64,000 bases of DNA from positions 620,001 through 684,000 of the forward strand of contig NZ_JAFKOJ010000001.1 in the NCBI RefSeq assembly GCF_017303275.1. The letters are read 5' to 3'. Below are positions 36,153 through 45,497 of the stretch, piece after piece (within the stretch, counting starts at the first letter, position 1; every line of letters begins with the position of its first letter). Below the pieces are notes generated by a model. That model saw only the letters and a program-made list of their open reading frames with translations, was not told the DNA's origin and searched no databases. Origin of the DNA: Bacillus sp. NTK034. Its GTDB lineage: Bacteria > Bacillota > Bacilli > Bacillales > Cytobacillaceae. Made by a program: the position numbers and the translations under genes.

Positions 36153-37034
36153 ATGCCTGAGGGCAAAATTATTAAAGCCTTAGCCGGGTTTTATTATGTT
36201 TTAAGCGGAAATGAAACCATTCAGTGCCGAGGCCGCGGAGTTTTCCGGAAAAATAAGGTTAACCCGCTAGTCGGTGATGAAGTTGTGTTTCAGGCAGAAA
36301 GTATTACAGAAGGATACATCTTAGAGGTAAAAGAACGGAAAAATGAGCTGATACGTCCCCCGATTGCAAATGTTGATCAGGCCATTCTTGTATTTTCAGC
36401 TGTTGAACCAGGCTTCAGCACCTCTTTATTAGATCGTTTCCTGGTGCTGGTTGAATTCAATTATATAAAGCCAATCATCTGCATTACTAAAATAGACCTG
36501 ACAGACGAGGATGAGTATAAGGAAATTCAGCAATATGCATCAGATTACCGCAAAGCCGGCTATGATGTTTTGCTGACCTCCTCGGAAACAGAAGAAGGTG
36601 TTAAAGAATTAATGCCATATCTGGAAGGCGAGATATCCGTTTTTGCAGGACAGTCAGGTGTGGGGAAATCTTCTTTGTTAAATGTTTTAAGACCAGACTT
36701 GGAGCTGAAAACAAATGATATTTCTTCACATTTGGGCAGAGGAAAGCATACAACCAGGCATGTAGAGCTGATAGAGGTTGGAAAAGGGCTTGTTGCTGAT
36801 ACACCGGGATTCAGCTCCCTTGAATTTACAGATATCGAATTGGAAGATCTAAATTATTGCTTTCCAGAAATTCAGGAGAAAAGCGATCTATGCAAATTTA
36901 GAGGCTGTCTGCACATGGCAGAGCCGAAATGCGCTGTAAAGGCCGCCAGTGAAAACGGTGAAATTCCTTCCTATAGATATGAGCACTACAAAACCTTTCT
37001 GCAGGAAATAAAAGATAGAAAGCCGAGGTATTAA
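36153..37034 (+). CDS. rsgA: Ribosome small-subunit biogenesis GTPase RsgA
   Basis: A 293-residue circularly permuted GTPase (yloQ/cpgA). An N-terminal OB fold is followed by the G domain in permuted order: TKIDLT (G4) before GQSGVGKSSLLN (G1) and DTPGFSS (G3). The C-terminal zinc knuckle is CKFRGCLHMAEPKC. It checks 30S maturation. AAGGAG is about 8 bases before ATG. In B. subtilis it is linked to prkC both in position and as a kinase target. Confidence 0.96.
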   Translation: MPEGKIIKALAGFYYVLSGNETIQCRGRGVFRKNKVNPLVGDEVVFQAESITEGYILEVKERKNELIRPPIANVDQAILVFSAVEPGFSTSLLDRFLVLVEFNYIKPIICITKIDLTDEDEYKEIQQYASDYRKAGYDVLLTSSETEEGVKELMPYLEGEISVFAGQSGVGKSSLLNVLRPDLELKTNDISSHLGRGKHTTRHVELIEVGKGLVADTPGFSSLEFTDIELEDLNYCFPEIQEKSDLCKFRGCLHMAEPKCAVKAASENGEIPSYRYEHYKTFLQEIKDRKPRY

Positions 37035-37037
37035 TTC

Positions 37038-37688
37038 ATGATAAAAATCGCACCTTCTATTTTATCGGCAGACTTTTCTAAATTGGGAGAAGAGATTAAA
37101 GATGTAGAGATCGGCGGCGCTGATTATATTCATGTTGATGTAATGGACGGCCATTTTGTACCTAATATTACAATTGGCCCTTTAATTGTTGATGCAATCC
37201 GTCCTGTAACAAAGCTGCCCCTGGATGTTCATTTGATGATAGAAAATCCAGATAACTACATTGAGGCATTTGCTAATGCGGGGGCAGATTATATCACTGT
37301 ACATGCAGAAGCTTGCAAACACCTTCACAGAACAATTCATTTAATTAAATCTTTTGGCGTCAAGGCAGGTGTGGTTCTTAACCCGGCTACACCAGTTAAT
37401 ATGATAGAGCATGTTATTGATGATATTGATATGGTATTGCTTATGTCTGTTAATCCTGGTTTTGGAGGACAAAAATTCATCCATGGGGTTCTTCCTAAGA
37501 TTGAGGCCGTTAAGAAAATGGCTGACGCAAAAGGTCTAAATATTGAAATTGAAGTGGACGGCGGAGTGAATGAAGAAACAGCACAATTGTGCATTGAAGC
37601 TGGAGCCAATGTGCTTGTTGCCGGGTCGGCAATTTATAATCAGAAAGACAGAGCCGGGGCGATTGCTGCTTTAAAAGGTTCAAAATAA
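37038..37688 (+). CDS. rpe: Ribulose-phosphate 3-epimerase
   Basis: A 216-residue TIM-barrel enzyme of the pentose phosphate pathway, interconverting ribulose 5-phosphate and xylulose 5-phosphate. Motifs include [37 protein letters not shown] and [10 protein letters not shown] with the catalytic aspartates. It follows rsgA after three bases and is ended by a terminator. Confidence 0.97.
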   Translation: MIKIAPSILSADFSKLGEEIKDVEIGGADYIHVDVMDGHFVPNITIGPLIVDAIRPVTKLPLDVHLMIENPDNYIEAFANAGADYITVHAEACKHLHRTIHLIKSFGVKAGVVLNPATPVNMIEHVIDDIDMVLLMSVNPGFGGQKFIHGVLPKIEAVKKMADAKGLNIEIEVDGGVNEETAQLCIEAGANVLVAGSAIYNQKDRAGAIAALKGSK

Positions 37689-37689
37689 A

Positions 37690-37720
37690 AAAGGGCCAGC
37701 TGGAATACAGCTGGCTTTTT
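37690..37720 (+). terminator. Intrinsic terminator after rpe
   Basis: GCCAGCTG (37695-37702) pairs with CAGCTGGC (37708-37715), loop of five bases, followed by five T residues; an A run precedes it. Confidence 0.88.
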
Positions 37721-37751
37721 ATAATTTAAGATATGATAGGAGCAATGTGAA

Positions 37752-38399
37752 ATGATTATAAATATTTTAGCTGGCGGCCCTGAGGATTTGCTGCCTGAAC
37801 TGTCTTTGTTCAGTGTTGCTTGTGACTTCTGGATCGGAGTAGATAGAGGAGTGCTTACTCTTATTCAAAATGGCATACAGCCGAAAATGGCATTTGGCGA
37901 TTTTGATTCTGTGTCAAATGAAGAACTATTAACTATTGAAGAAAATGTAAAAGAGCTGAACAGATTCATGCCGGAGAAAGACGAAACCGACATGGAGCTT
38001 GCCCTGAATTGGGCACTGGGCCAAAATCCTGAAAAAATCCGTTTGTTTGGCGCCACAGGGGGCCGGCTTGACCACTTATTTGCAAATATTCAGCTGTTAA
38101 TAAAGCCTGTACTTGCAGAAAACTTTGTTCCTGTCGAAATTATTGACCAAAAAAATAAGATTTATATTAAGGGTCCAGGTGAATATAGCATAAAGCAAAA
38201 TCCATATTTCAAATACATTTCTTTTGTCCCTATCACGATGGAAATTAAAGGCCTCACTTTAAGAAATTTCAAGTATCCGCTCACATATCGGACCGTCCCT
38301 GCAGGTTCTACTCTTTGTATCAGCAATGAACTTATTGATGATTGTGGTACTTTTTCTTTTACTGAAGGCATATTAATGGTTGTAAGAAGCAAGGATTAA
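37752..38399 (+). CDS. thiN: Thiamine pyrophosphokinase
   Basis: A 215-residue enzyme converting thiamine to thiamine diphosphate. Family motifs are AGGPEDLLPEL, the metal-binding FGDFDSV, EKDETDMELAL and GATGGRLDHLFANI. Position between rpe and spoVM matches B. subtilis thiN (yloS). AGGAG lies upstream of ATG. No terminator is obvious after its stop. Confidence 0.95.
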   Translation: MIINILAGGPEDLLPELSLFSVACDFWIGVDRGVLTLIQNGIQPKMAFGDFDSVSNEELLTIEENVKELNRFMPEKDETDMELALNWALGQNPEKIRLFGATGGRLDHLFANIQLLIKPVLAENFVPVEIIDQKNKIYIKGPGEYSIKQNPYFKYISFVPITMEIKGLTLRNFKYPLTYRTVPAGSTLCISNELIDDCGTFSFTEGILMVVRSKD

Positions 38400-38576
38400 G
38401 TGCCGGGCCAGTGCTGCCCTGCAAGGTTCTGGGAAGCTGGATATGAGTCTTGGCATGAATTGCTTTCTGATCATTTTTTTTTAATCATGAGTACTCATCT
38501 TTCATTATTTGAATAAGATGGTAAAGACGATTTAAGGACAGAATGGATGCGTAGATTGTGAGGAGGGACACGAGTA

Positions 38577-38657
38577 ATGAGATTTTATACAATCAAACTT
38601 CCTAAATTTTTAGGGGGCATTGTGCGTGCCATGTTAGGGACCTTCAAAAAAGGGTAA
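38577..38657 (+). CDS. spoVM: Stage V sporulation protein M
   Basis: A 26-residue amphipathic peptide reading MRFYTIKLPKFLGG then IVRAMLGTFKKG, matching B. subtilis SpoVM at nearly every position, including Pro9, which is important for curvature sensing. It inserts in the convex forespore membrane and anchors SpoIVA for coat and cortex assembly. AGGAGG lies 10 bases before ATG. It is a firm sign that the organism forms endospores. A SigE-type promoter would be expected but was not confidently found; a 12-base palindrome (ATGAGTACTCAT, 38487-38498) lies upstream. Confidence 0.96.
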   Translation: MRFYTIKLPKFLGGIVRAMLGTFKKG

Positions 38658-38697
38658 ACGCCCATAAATGAAAAAGAAAATAGCATCAAAAAACTGG

Positions 38698-38726
38698 GCA
38701 CCTCTATGGGGTGCTTTTATTTTTTG
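38698..38726 (+). terminator. Intrinsic terminator after spoVM
   Basis: GCACCTC pairs with GGGGTGC (38698-38714; seven pairs, one T-G, three-base loop), followed by a T-rich tail. Confidence 0.75.
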
Positions 38727-38766
38727 ACTGAATGGGGGAGAATGATAGTGGATTATAAAAAGGGAA

Positions 38767-38795
38767 AATAAAAAGGACATCCTAAAAGGATGTCC
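38767..38795 (-). terminator. Intrinsic terminator of rpmB
   Basis: On the minus strand, nine perfect base pairs (38775-38783 with 38787-38795) with a short loop are followed by a T run (A run at 38770-38774 on the plus strand). Confidence 0.88.
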
Positions 38796-38804
38796 CTGAG
38801 CAGA

Positions 38805-38993
38805 TTAAACGCGCTCAACTTTACCTGATTTAAGTGCTCTTGCAGAAACCCAAACACGTTTAGGTTTACCGTCTACAAGAATACGTACCTTTTGAAGGTT
38901 AGCACCCCAAGTACGCTTGTTAGCGTTCATTGCGTGAGAACGTGCGTTACCTGAAGTTGTTTTTTTACCAGTTACAACACATTTGCGTGGCAT
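38805..38993 (-). CDS. rpmB: 50S ribosomal protein L28
   Basis: A 62-residue ribosomal protein. It has [27 protein letters not shown] and the [28 protein letters not shown] end, which cover the whole family length. The start is ATG at 38993 with AAGGAGGG about 7 bases upstream; the in-frame extension to 39020 is not needed. The zinc cysteines of the C-plus L28 form are mostly missing (one Cys only). Minus-strand orientation between spoVM and yloU is conserved in Bacillus. Confidence 0.97.
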   Translation of the reverse strand: MPRKCVVTGKKTTSGNARSHAMNANKRTWGANLQKVRILVDGKPKRVWVSARALKSGKVERV

Positions 38994-39178
38994 GTATGTT
39001 TCCCTCCTTACTAAAAGCATAAGCTGAAACTATTTTTCAATGCTTTCATTTGCAATAGTCAGATTCATCCATCTGAATTAATGTGGAATTCCTTTTCGGA
39101 TTTCGACATTAAAAGATACTTTAATAATTTATCATACAACCCTTCTGATTGCAATAGTTTGCTTTCAAGAAAATTTCC

Positions 39179-39210
39179 TTGACATAGGGGCATGGAACAT
39201 GAGCTATAAT
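39179..39210 (+). promoter_or_regulatory. Candidate promoter of yloU-fakA
   Basis: A perfect TTGACA (39179-39184) and a perfect TATAAT (39205-39210), but separated by 20 bases rather than 17. Spacing this long weakens SigA promoters, so activity may be low or factor-dependent. Confidence 0.55.
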
Positions 39211-39439
39211 AGAGATGGGGAAGTATGACTTTCAATATTACAGCCCATATAGTAAAATATCATAAGGTATGCATAAAGCTTTGGAGTTAGTAACGCTGCC
39301 CAGCTGAAAAGGATGCATTAATCCTATAACAGCAAGCTTGCCTCCATATTACAATTAATGGGGAACGCCAGCGCTTCCGTTAAGCGGGAGTGCCTGAAGA
39401 AGCTTTTATTAAAAGCAATTTCCAAAGGGGGAACGAACC
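39211..39439 (+). other. Long leader before yloU
   Basis: About 230 bases from the candidate promoter to yloU. It contains short pairings (AGGAT/ATCCT near 39310-39325; AAGCTT copies near 39277 and 39332) but no terminator hairpin with a T run and no gene. The rest of the rpmB-yloU gap (38994-39178) is AT-rich and must contain the rpmB promoter, which was not located. Confidence 0.35.
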
Positions 39440-39802
39440 ATGTCCATCGAATTAAAAACGAATTTCGGGCAAATTGATATCTCTAATGACGTAATTGCAA
39501 CAATCGCAGGCGGAGCAGCAGTTGACTGCTACGGCATCGTAGGGATGGCCTCTAAAAATCAAATTAAAGATGGCCTTACAGATATACTTCGAAAAGAGAA
39601 TTTTACTCGCGGTGTAATTGTCCGCCAGGAAGAAGATGAAGTACATATCGACATGTATATTATTGTAAGTTACGGAACGAAAATTTCCGAGGTTGCCCAC
39701 AATGTGCAATCTAAAGTGAAATACACCCTTGATAAAACAGTTGGGCTAAGTACGGACTCGGTTAATATTTACGTTCAGGGAGTTCGTGTAACGAACCCGT
39801 AG
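39440..39802 (+). CDS. yloU: Asp23/Gls24-family envelope stress-response protein YloU
   Basis: A 120-residue Asp23/Gls24 protein with the family pattern GQIDISNDVIATIAGGAAVDCYGIVGM and a VNIYVQGVRV end. Related proteins are membrane-associated and respond to alkaline or envelope stress; the role of this short form is not known. It is usually next to the fatty-acid kinase gene, as here. GGGGG-type ribosome site precedes ATG. Confidence 0.93.
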   Translation: MSIELKTNFGQIDISNDVIATIAGGAAVDCYGIVGMASKNQIKDGLTDILRKENFTRGVIVRQEEDEVHIDMYIIVSYGTKISEVAHNVQSKVKYTLDKTVGLSTDSVNIYVQGVRVTNP

Positions 39803-39818
39803 TGAGGAGGAAAGACTT

Positions 39819-41495
39819 GTGTCAAAAAGAGATTTAGATGGGAAGCTTTTTGCCGAAATGGTCATACAAGGAGCGAACCATTTATCTGCTAATGCAAAAT
39901 TAGTGGATGCGTTAAATGTTTTCCCTGTTCCTGATGGAGACACAGGAACAAATATGAATTTGTCAATGACTTCCGGTGCAAAGGAAGTAAAAGCTAATAT
40001 TCAGGAACATATTGGTAAGGTGGGCTCTGCTCTTTCTAAAGGGTTGCTGATGGGGGCACGCGGGAACTCTGGAGTAATTCTCTCCCAGCTGTTCCGAGGG
40101 TTCTCAAAGCACATTGAACAGAAATCATCCATAAATGGCAAAGAGTTTGCTGATGCCTTGAATTCAGGTGTAGAGACTGCTTATAAAGCAGTGATGAAGC
40201 CTGTTGAAGGAACGATCTTAACCGTTGCGAAAGATTCCGCCAAAAAAGCGGTGCAGGCTGCAAAAAATGAAGATGATATCGTAGTGATTATGGAGGAAGT
40301 TTTAAAAGAAGCCCGGGCTTCTTTAAACCGTACTCCGGATCTTCTTCCAGTCTTAAAGGAGGTTGGGGTTGTAGACAGCGGCGGCCAGGGTCTTGTTTTT
40401 GTTTATGAAGGATTCCTTGCCGAGCTCAAGGGCGAAAAACTTCCTGATACACCAGCAGCCCTTCCAAAGATGGATGACCTGGTTAGCGCGGAACACCATA
40501 AAAATGTTCATAGTTTTATGAACACTGAAGATATTGAATTTGGTTATTGCACTGAGTTTATGGTAAAGTTCGAAGCTGAAAAGCTATCTGCCAATCCTTT
40601 TTCAGAAGACAAGTTCCGCCAGGACTTAAGCAAATATGGCGACTCACTTCTTGTGATTGCAGATGAACAGCTTGTTAAAGTACATATCCACTCTGAACAG
40701 CCTGGAGATTGCCTGACATACGGACAGCGCTATGGCAGTTTAGTCAATATGAAGATTGAAAACATGCGCCAGCAGCACACTAATTTGATCGAAGATGTCC
40801 CTACACCATTGGCAGCTGAAGCTAAGCCAAAGGAAAAGCAGGAGTACGGAATAGTGACAGTATCAATGGGCAGCGGTATTGCGGATCTTTTCCGAAGCAT
40901 AGGTGCACATGCAGTCATTGAGGGCGGCCAGACGATGAATCCCAGTACGGAAGATATCGTAAAGGCCATCAAAGAAGTGAATGCCAAGAAAGTAATCATT
41001 TTGCCAAACAATAAGAATATCATCATGGCTGCACAGCAGGCTGCAGAAGTGACTGAAGAAGAAGCAGTGGTTGTTCCTTCCAAGACAGTTCCTCAGGGAA
41101 TGGCAGCCCTGCTTGCTTTTAACCCAAGTGCCGGACTCGCGGAAAATGAAGAAGGAATGACAGGCGCCCTTCAGCATGTGAAGACTGGCCAAATTACATT
41201 TGCAGTCCGTGATACAAGCATCGATGGCCTTGAAATTGAAAAAGATGATTTCATGGGCATCGCAGATGGGAAAATTGTTGTCAAGAACAAGGATAGAGTG
41301 CAGGCTGCCAAAGATCTTCTCGATGGAATGATCGATGAAGACTCTGAGATCCTAACCGTATTAAAAGGTGAAGATGCGGCAGAAGAGGAAATGGAGGCAC
41401 TTATCAGCTATATTGAAGATAAGTATGAAGATGTTGAAGTCGAAGTCCATGATGGCAAACAGCCGCTGTACTCTTTTATTTTCTCAATTGAATAA
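39819..41495 (+). CDS. fakA: Fatty acid kinase catalytic subunit FakA
   Basis: A 558-residue DhaL/DAK2-domain protein (yloV). The ATP-binding DhaL domain has FPVPDGDTGTNMNLS and GARGNSGVILSQL, the middle domain follows, and the C-terminal DegV/EDD-like domain has GGQTMNPSTEDI. With FakB proteins it phosphorylates exogenous fatty acids for phospholipid synthesis. The start is GTG 39819 with GAGGAGG about 9 bases upstream. In B. subtilis sdaAB-sdaAA follow; here a terminator and then recG follow. Confidence 0.95.
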   Translation: MSKRDLDGKLFAEMVIQGANHLSANAKLVDALNVFPVPDGDTGTNMNLSMTSGAKEVKANIQEHIGKVGSALSKGLLMGARGNSGVILSQLFRGFSKHIEQKSSINGKEFADALNSGVETAYKAVMKPVEGTILTVAKDSAKKAVQAAKNEDDIVVIMEEVLKEARASLNRTPDLLPVLKEVGVVDSGGQGLVFVYEGFLAELKGEKLPDTPAALPKMDDLVSAEHHKNVHSFMNTEDIEFGYCTEFMVKFEAEKLSANPFSEDKFRQDLSKYGDSLLVIADEQLVKVHIHSEQPGDCLTYGQRYGSLVNMKIENMRQQHTNLIEDVPTPLAAEAKPKEKQEYGIVTVSMGSGIADLFRSIGAHAVIEGGQTMNPSTEDIVKAIKEVNAKKVIILPNNKNIIMAAQQAAEVTEEEAVVVPSKTVPQGMAALLAFNPSAGLAENEEGMTGALQHVKTGQITFAVRDTSIDGLEIEKDDFMGIADGKIVVKNKDRVQAAKDLLDGMIDEDSEILTVLKGEDAAEEEMEALISYIEDKYEDVEVEVHDGKQPLYSFIFSIE

Positions 41496-41504
41496 CTAAT
41501 AAAC

Positions 41505-41531
41505 AAAGCGAGGGCCCAGCCTTCGCTTTTG
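41505..41531 (+). terminator. Probable terminator after fakA
   Basis: AAAGCGAGG (41505-41513) pairs with CCTTCGCTTT (41520-41529 region) with one bulged base, then a short T run. The remaining 190 bases to recG are AT-rich, with a GGGAGGGG tract near 41670 but no recognisable gene. Confidence 0.6.
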
Positions 41532-41725
41532 CCATTTTAAACGTTTATATTTTAGCGAGCTTCGGAAAAATTTATTATTTGGTTAAAGATTACTTACTTG
41601 CCTATTTAAATGATAATGTGCTAGTTATAAAGCAGGCGCTGCATAAGCCTGCAGTTAAAAGTAATTGAGCAGGGAGGGGTGGCGGACTGCCTTGAGAAAA
41701 TATATTTGGCAGCCGTTCAATAAAC

Positions 41726-43774
41726 GTGAATCCAAATTATAATCAGTCTGTTACAGCTGTTAAAGGCATCGGAGAGGAAACAGCAGTATCACTTGCTGAA
41801 ATGAACATAAATACTGTAAAAGATTTGCTTGAATATTTTCCATATAGATATGAGGATTACAGGCTCAAGGACCTGGAAGAGATTAAGCATGATGAAAGAG
41901 TAACTGTGGAAGGAAAGATCCACAGTGAACCTTCACTCGCCTATTATGGAAGGAAACGGTCCAGGCTGACTGTGAGAGTTCTTGCAGGCAGATATCTGAT
42001 ACAAGTGGTCATGTTTAATCAGCCATATATAAAGAACAAAATTACATTGAACGAAACTGTTACTGTGACAGGCAAATGGGACCAGCACCGCCAAATCATA
42101 ACAGCCAATGAATTAAAAATAGGAAGTGCCTCCAATAACAAGGATTTTGAGCCGGTTTATGCGGTGAAAGGAAGTATCACTGTCAAGGGAATCAGACGTT
42201 TTATAAAACTGGCTTTCTCACAGTATGGGAATGAGATATCAGAAACTTTGCCTGAAAAATATCTTTTGAAATATAGGCTTTTGAATAGGCGGGATGCTAT
42301 GAGATCGCTCCATTTTCCTGCCAATGATCAGGAACTTAAACAGGGAAGACGGCGCTTTGTTTATGAAGAATTCTTCTATTTTCAATTAAAAATGCAGGCA
42401 CTAAGAAAGATTGAAAGAGAGCAGTCTAAAGGGATTGCGCAAGCTTATGATCTTTCGAGGCTTATAGAGTTTATAGACTCTCTGCCATTTGCCTTAACCA
42501 GTGCCCAGAAAAGGGTGGTTAATGAGATTCTGTCTGATATGAAATCGCCTTATCGGATGAACAGGCTATTACAGGGGGATGTTGGTTCCGGTAAAACGGC
42601 TGTTGCGGCGATCGCCCTATTTGCCAGCAGGACAGCAGATTTCCAGGGAGCATTAATGGTGCCGACCGAAATCCTTGCAGAGCAGCATGCGGAATCTTTA
42701 AAAACGATGCTTGAGCCATTTGGCTTACGATGTGAACTCCTGACAAGCTCCGTCAAGGGAAAGCGCAGAAGAGAAATTCTTCAGCATTTAAAGGATGGAG
42801 AAATTGATGTTCTTATAGGCACACATGCACTCATCCAGGAAGAAGTGGAATTTAATAAACTGGGGCTTGTTATTACTGATGAACAGCATAGATTTGGTGT
42901 CGGGCAGCGGCGCATCCTCAGGGAAAAAGGCGAGAGTCCGGATGTTCTGTTTATGACTGCCACGCCAATCCCGAGAACATTGGCCATTACTGTTTTTGGG
43001 GAAATGGATGTTTCCATCATAGATGAAATGCCGGCAGGGCGAAAAGCGATTGAAACTTATTGGGCAAAACCTGAAATGCTGGACAGAGTTCTTGGTTTTA
43101 TGGAAAAGGAGCTTTCAGCAGGTCAGCAGGTATATGTGATCTGTCCCCTTATTGAGGAGTCAGATAAACTGGATGTTCAAAACGCTATAGATGTCCATGC
43201 AACATTGATGCATCATTTTCATGGCCGCTATGATGTCGGCCTCATGCACGGCAGGCTTCATCCAGATGAAAAGGAAAATGTTATGAAAGCTTTCAGCCGA
43301 AATGAAAAGCAGATTCTTGTTTCAACGACGGTTGTCGAGGTGGGTGTAAATGTTCCGAATGCAACGATGATGGTGATCTATGATGCGGAGCGCTTTGGAC
43401 TTGCACAGCTTCATCAGTTGAGGGGCAGGGTAGGAAGAGGAGATAAACAATCTTATTGTGTGCTTCTGGCTGACCCGAAATCGGAAGTTGGAAAAGAACG
43501 CATGAAAATCATGACAGAAACCAATGATGGTTTTGCTCTAAGTGAAAAAGACCTTGAGCTGAGAGGTCCTGGAGACTTTTTCGGAAGAAAACAAAGCGGG
43601 CTTCCGGAATTTAAAGTCGCTGATATGGTCCATGATTACCGCGCGCTCGAAACCGCTAGAAACGATGCAGCTTCTCTTGTTGAATCACATGAATTTTGGC
43701 ATTCAGATGAGTACCGGCCATTGAGAAATTATTTAAAGGAAACAGGAGTGCTGGAAGGGGAAAAACTGGACTAG
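41726..43774 (+). CDS. recG: ATP-dependent DNA helicase RecG
   Basis: A 682-residue fork-reversal and branch-migration helicase. The N-terminal wedge/OB domain (about 60-150) is followed by helicase motifs: Walker A GDVGSGKTAVAA, DEQHRFGV (DExH), TATPIPRT and the late QLRGRVGRG. The C-terminal TRG region includes LELRGPGDFFG. The start is GTG 41726, which gives the same N-terminal length as B. subtilis RecG; no strong ribosome site is present, so this start is only moderately certain. Confidence 0.95.
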   Translation: MNPNYNQSVTAVKGIGEETAVSLAEMNINTVKDLLEYFPYRYEDYRLKDLEEIKHDERVTVEGKIHSEPSLAYYGRKRSRLTVRVLAGRYLIQVVMFNQPYIKNKITLNETVTVTGKWDQHRQIITANELKIGSASNNKDFEPVYAVKGSITVKGIRRFIKLAFSQYGNEISETLPEKYLLKYRLLNRRDAMRSLHFPANDQELKQGRRRFVYEEFFYFQLKMQALRKIEREQSKGIAQAYDLSRLIEFIDSLPFALTSAQKRVVNEILSDMKSPYRMNRLLQGDVGSGKTAVAAIALFASRTADFQGALMVPTEILAEQHAESLKTMLEPFGLRCELLTSSVKGKRRREILQHLKDGEIDVLIGTHALIQEEVEFNKLGLVITDEQHRFGVGQRRILREKGESPDVLFMTATPIPRTLAITVFGEMDVSIIDEMPAGRKAIETYWAKPEMLDRVLGFMEKELSAGQQVYVICPLIEESDKLDVQNAIDVHATLMHHFHGRYDVGLMHGRLHPDEKENVMKAFSRNEKQILVSTTVVEVGVNVPNATMMVIYDAERFGLAQLHQLRGRVGRGDKQSYCVLLADPKSEVGKERMKIMTETNDGFALSEKDLELRGPGDFFGRKQSGLPEFKVADMVHDYRALETARNDAASLVESHEFWHSDEYRPLRNYLKETGVLEGEKLD

Positions 43775-43788
43775 GCACAAGGTAAACA

Positions 43789-43831
43789 AGCAGATTGCAG
43801 AAAAGTTCTTTCTTGCAATCTGCTTTTTTTG
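43789..43831 (+). terminator. Intrinsic terminator after recG
   Basis: AGCAGATTGCA (43789-43799) pairs with TGCAATCTGCT (43814-43824), 11 perfect base pairs, followed by seven T residues. The 3' arm also holds the -35 box of the next promoter. Confidence 0.9.
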
Positions 43832-43863
43832 ATTATATACTACTATTAGTACCTAGTCTTAAT
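43813..43863 (+). promoter_or_regulatory. fapR operon promoter with FapR operator
   Basis: TTGCAA at 43813-43818, 17-base spacer, TATACT at 43836-43841. The FapR box ATTAGTACCTAGTCTTAAT is at 43845-43863, an imperfect inverted repeat that covers the expected start site, as in B. subtilis. FapR bound there would repress; malonyl-CoA releases it. Confidence 0.85.
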
Positions 43864-43885
43864 ATCTCGGACGGTGGGATTTTTA

Positions 43886-44446
43886 ATGAAAAGAAATAAA
43901 AAAGAACGCCAGAATTTATTAACGGACACAATAAAAGAAAATCCATTTGTCACGGACGAGGAACTTGCAGAAAAGTTCTCTGTCAGCGTCCAGACAATCA
44001 GGCTCGACCGCTTGGAATTATCTATTCCGGAATTGCGGGAGAGAATCAAGCATGTTGCTGAAAAAACTTTCGAGGATGAAGTCCGATCTTTACCCATAGA
44101 AGAAATAATCGGTGAAATAATAGATATAGAATTGGATAAAACGGCTATATCCATTTTCGATGTGAAAAATGAACATGTTTTCAAGCGGAATGGAATAGCC
44201 CGGGGTCATCACTTGTTTGCCCAGGCTAACTCACTGGCGGTTGCAGTAATAAATGATGAATTGGCATTGACAGCAAAAGCCAATATTCAATTTACAAGGC
44301 CAGTGCGATTAAGTGAACGTGTGATAGCAAAAGCCAAGGTTCTTACAATCGATATTGATAGCGGAAGGACGATTGTTGAAGTCAATAGCTTTGTAAATAA
44401 TGAACAGGTATTTAAGGGCGAATTCGACATGTTCAGAAAAAAATAA
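43886..44446 (+). CDS. fapR: Transcriptional repressor of fatty-acid and phospholipid synthesis FapR
   Basis: A 186-residue repressor with an N-terminal DeoR-like helix-turn-helix (about 18-45; [19 protein letters not shown]) and a C-terminal hot-dog domain that binds malonyl-CoA ([24 protein letters not shown]). It controls its own operon through the box upstream of its start. ATG 43886 gives the family N-terminus MKRNKKERQ; the in-frame ATG at 43874 would add four residues and has no better ribosome site. Confidence 0.96.
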   Translation: MKRNKKERQNLLTDTIKENPFVTDEELAEKFSVSVQTIRLDRLELSIPELRERIKHVAEKTFEDEVRSLPIEEIIGEIIDIELDKTAISIFDVKNEHVFKRNGIARGHHLFAQANSLAVAVINDELALTAKANIQFTRPVRLSERVIAKAKVLTIDIDSGRTIVEVNSFVNNEQVFKGEFDMFRKK

Positions 44447-44466
44447 TCACTAAAGGATGAAACATC

Positions 44467-45471
44467 ATGAAAATTTCCATAGACGCAATGGGGGGCGACA
44501 ATGCCCCAAAGGAAATTGTCCTTGGCGCAATGAAAGCTGCCGCGGAGTTTAAGGATATACACATTACCCTTGTTGGCGATGAGTCAAAAATAAAGGAATA
44601 CCTTACTTCAAACGAGCGTATTGAAATTTTACATACAGATGAAGTCATCTTGCCGGATGATGAACCAGTAAGGGCTGTGCGCAGAAAGAAAAATGCTTCA
44701 ATGGTGCTTGCAGCACAGCTTGTCTCAGATGGTAAAGCGGATGCATGCATTTCTGCAGGAAACACGGGTGCTCTTATGGCTGCAGGCCTTTTTGTGGTAG
44801 GAAGGATAGAAGGCATTGAACGCCCGGCATTATCACCTACACTTCCAACGATAGGCGGGGAAGGGTTCCTTTTGCTGGATGTAGGTGCGAATGTAGACGC
44901 GAAACCTGAGCATCTTCTTCAATATGCGATTATGGGATCCATATATACAGAAAAGGTCCGGGGTGTCTCCAATCCGAGAGTGGGCCTTCTAAATATCGGA
45001 ACTGAAGAGAAAAAAGGCAATGAGCTGGCGAAAAATACATTTGACCTTCTGAAGAATGCTGATATCCATTTTATCGGCAATGTGGAAGCGCGCGATTTGC
45101 TTGAAGGAGCTGCAGATGTTGTAGTGACAGATGGCTTTACCGGAAATATGGTGCTAAAGACAATTGAGGGTACTGCTCTATCTGTATTTAAAATGCTAAA
45201 AACAGCTCTGACCAGCAGCTTTAAAACGAAATTGGCAGCAGCTGCCTTAAAGCCTGACTTATACCAGCTTAAATCCAAGATGGATTATTCGGAATACGGC
45301 GGTGCTGGATTATTCGGATTAAAGGCGCCGGTTATTAAGGCTCATGGTTCCTCAGATGCAACAGCTTTATTCAGTGCAGTCAGACAGACCAGGAATATGG
45401 TAGAAAACAATGTCGCTCAAACGATTAAGGAAGCAGTTGAAAAAGAAGCAGAAAAATCAGCCATTAAATAA
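44467..45471 (+). CDS. plsX: Phosphate acyltransferase PlsX
   Basis: A 334-residue enzyme making acyl-phosphate from acyl-ACP, the first step of phosphatidic acid synthesis. It opens [21 protein letters not shown] and has [12 protein letters not shown] and [12 protein letters not shown] family segments. It follows fapR by 20 bases within the FapR-regulated operon and acts at the membrane surface. AAAGGATG lies upstream of ATG. Confidence 0.97.
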   Translation: MKISIDAMGGDNAPKEIVLGAMKAAAEFKDIHITLVGDESKIKEYLTSNERIEILHTDEVILPDDEPVRAVRRKKNASMVLAAQLVSDGKADACISAGNTGALMAAGLFVVGRIEGIERPALSPTLPTIGGEGFLLLDVGANVDAKPEHLLQYAIMGSIYTEKVRGVSNPRVGLLNIGTEEKKGNELAKNTFDLLKNADIHFIGNVEARDLLEGAADVVVTDGFTGNMVLKTIEGTALSVFKMLKTALTSSFKTKLAAAALKPDLYQLKSKMDYSEYGGAGLFGLKAPVIKAHGSSDATALFSAVRQTRNMVENNVAQTIKEAVEKEAEKSAIK

Positions 45472-45497
45472 ACTTATTTTACTTGGGGGGAAGCACG

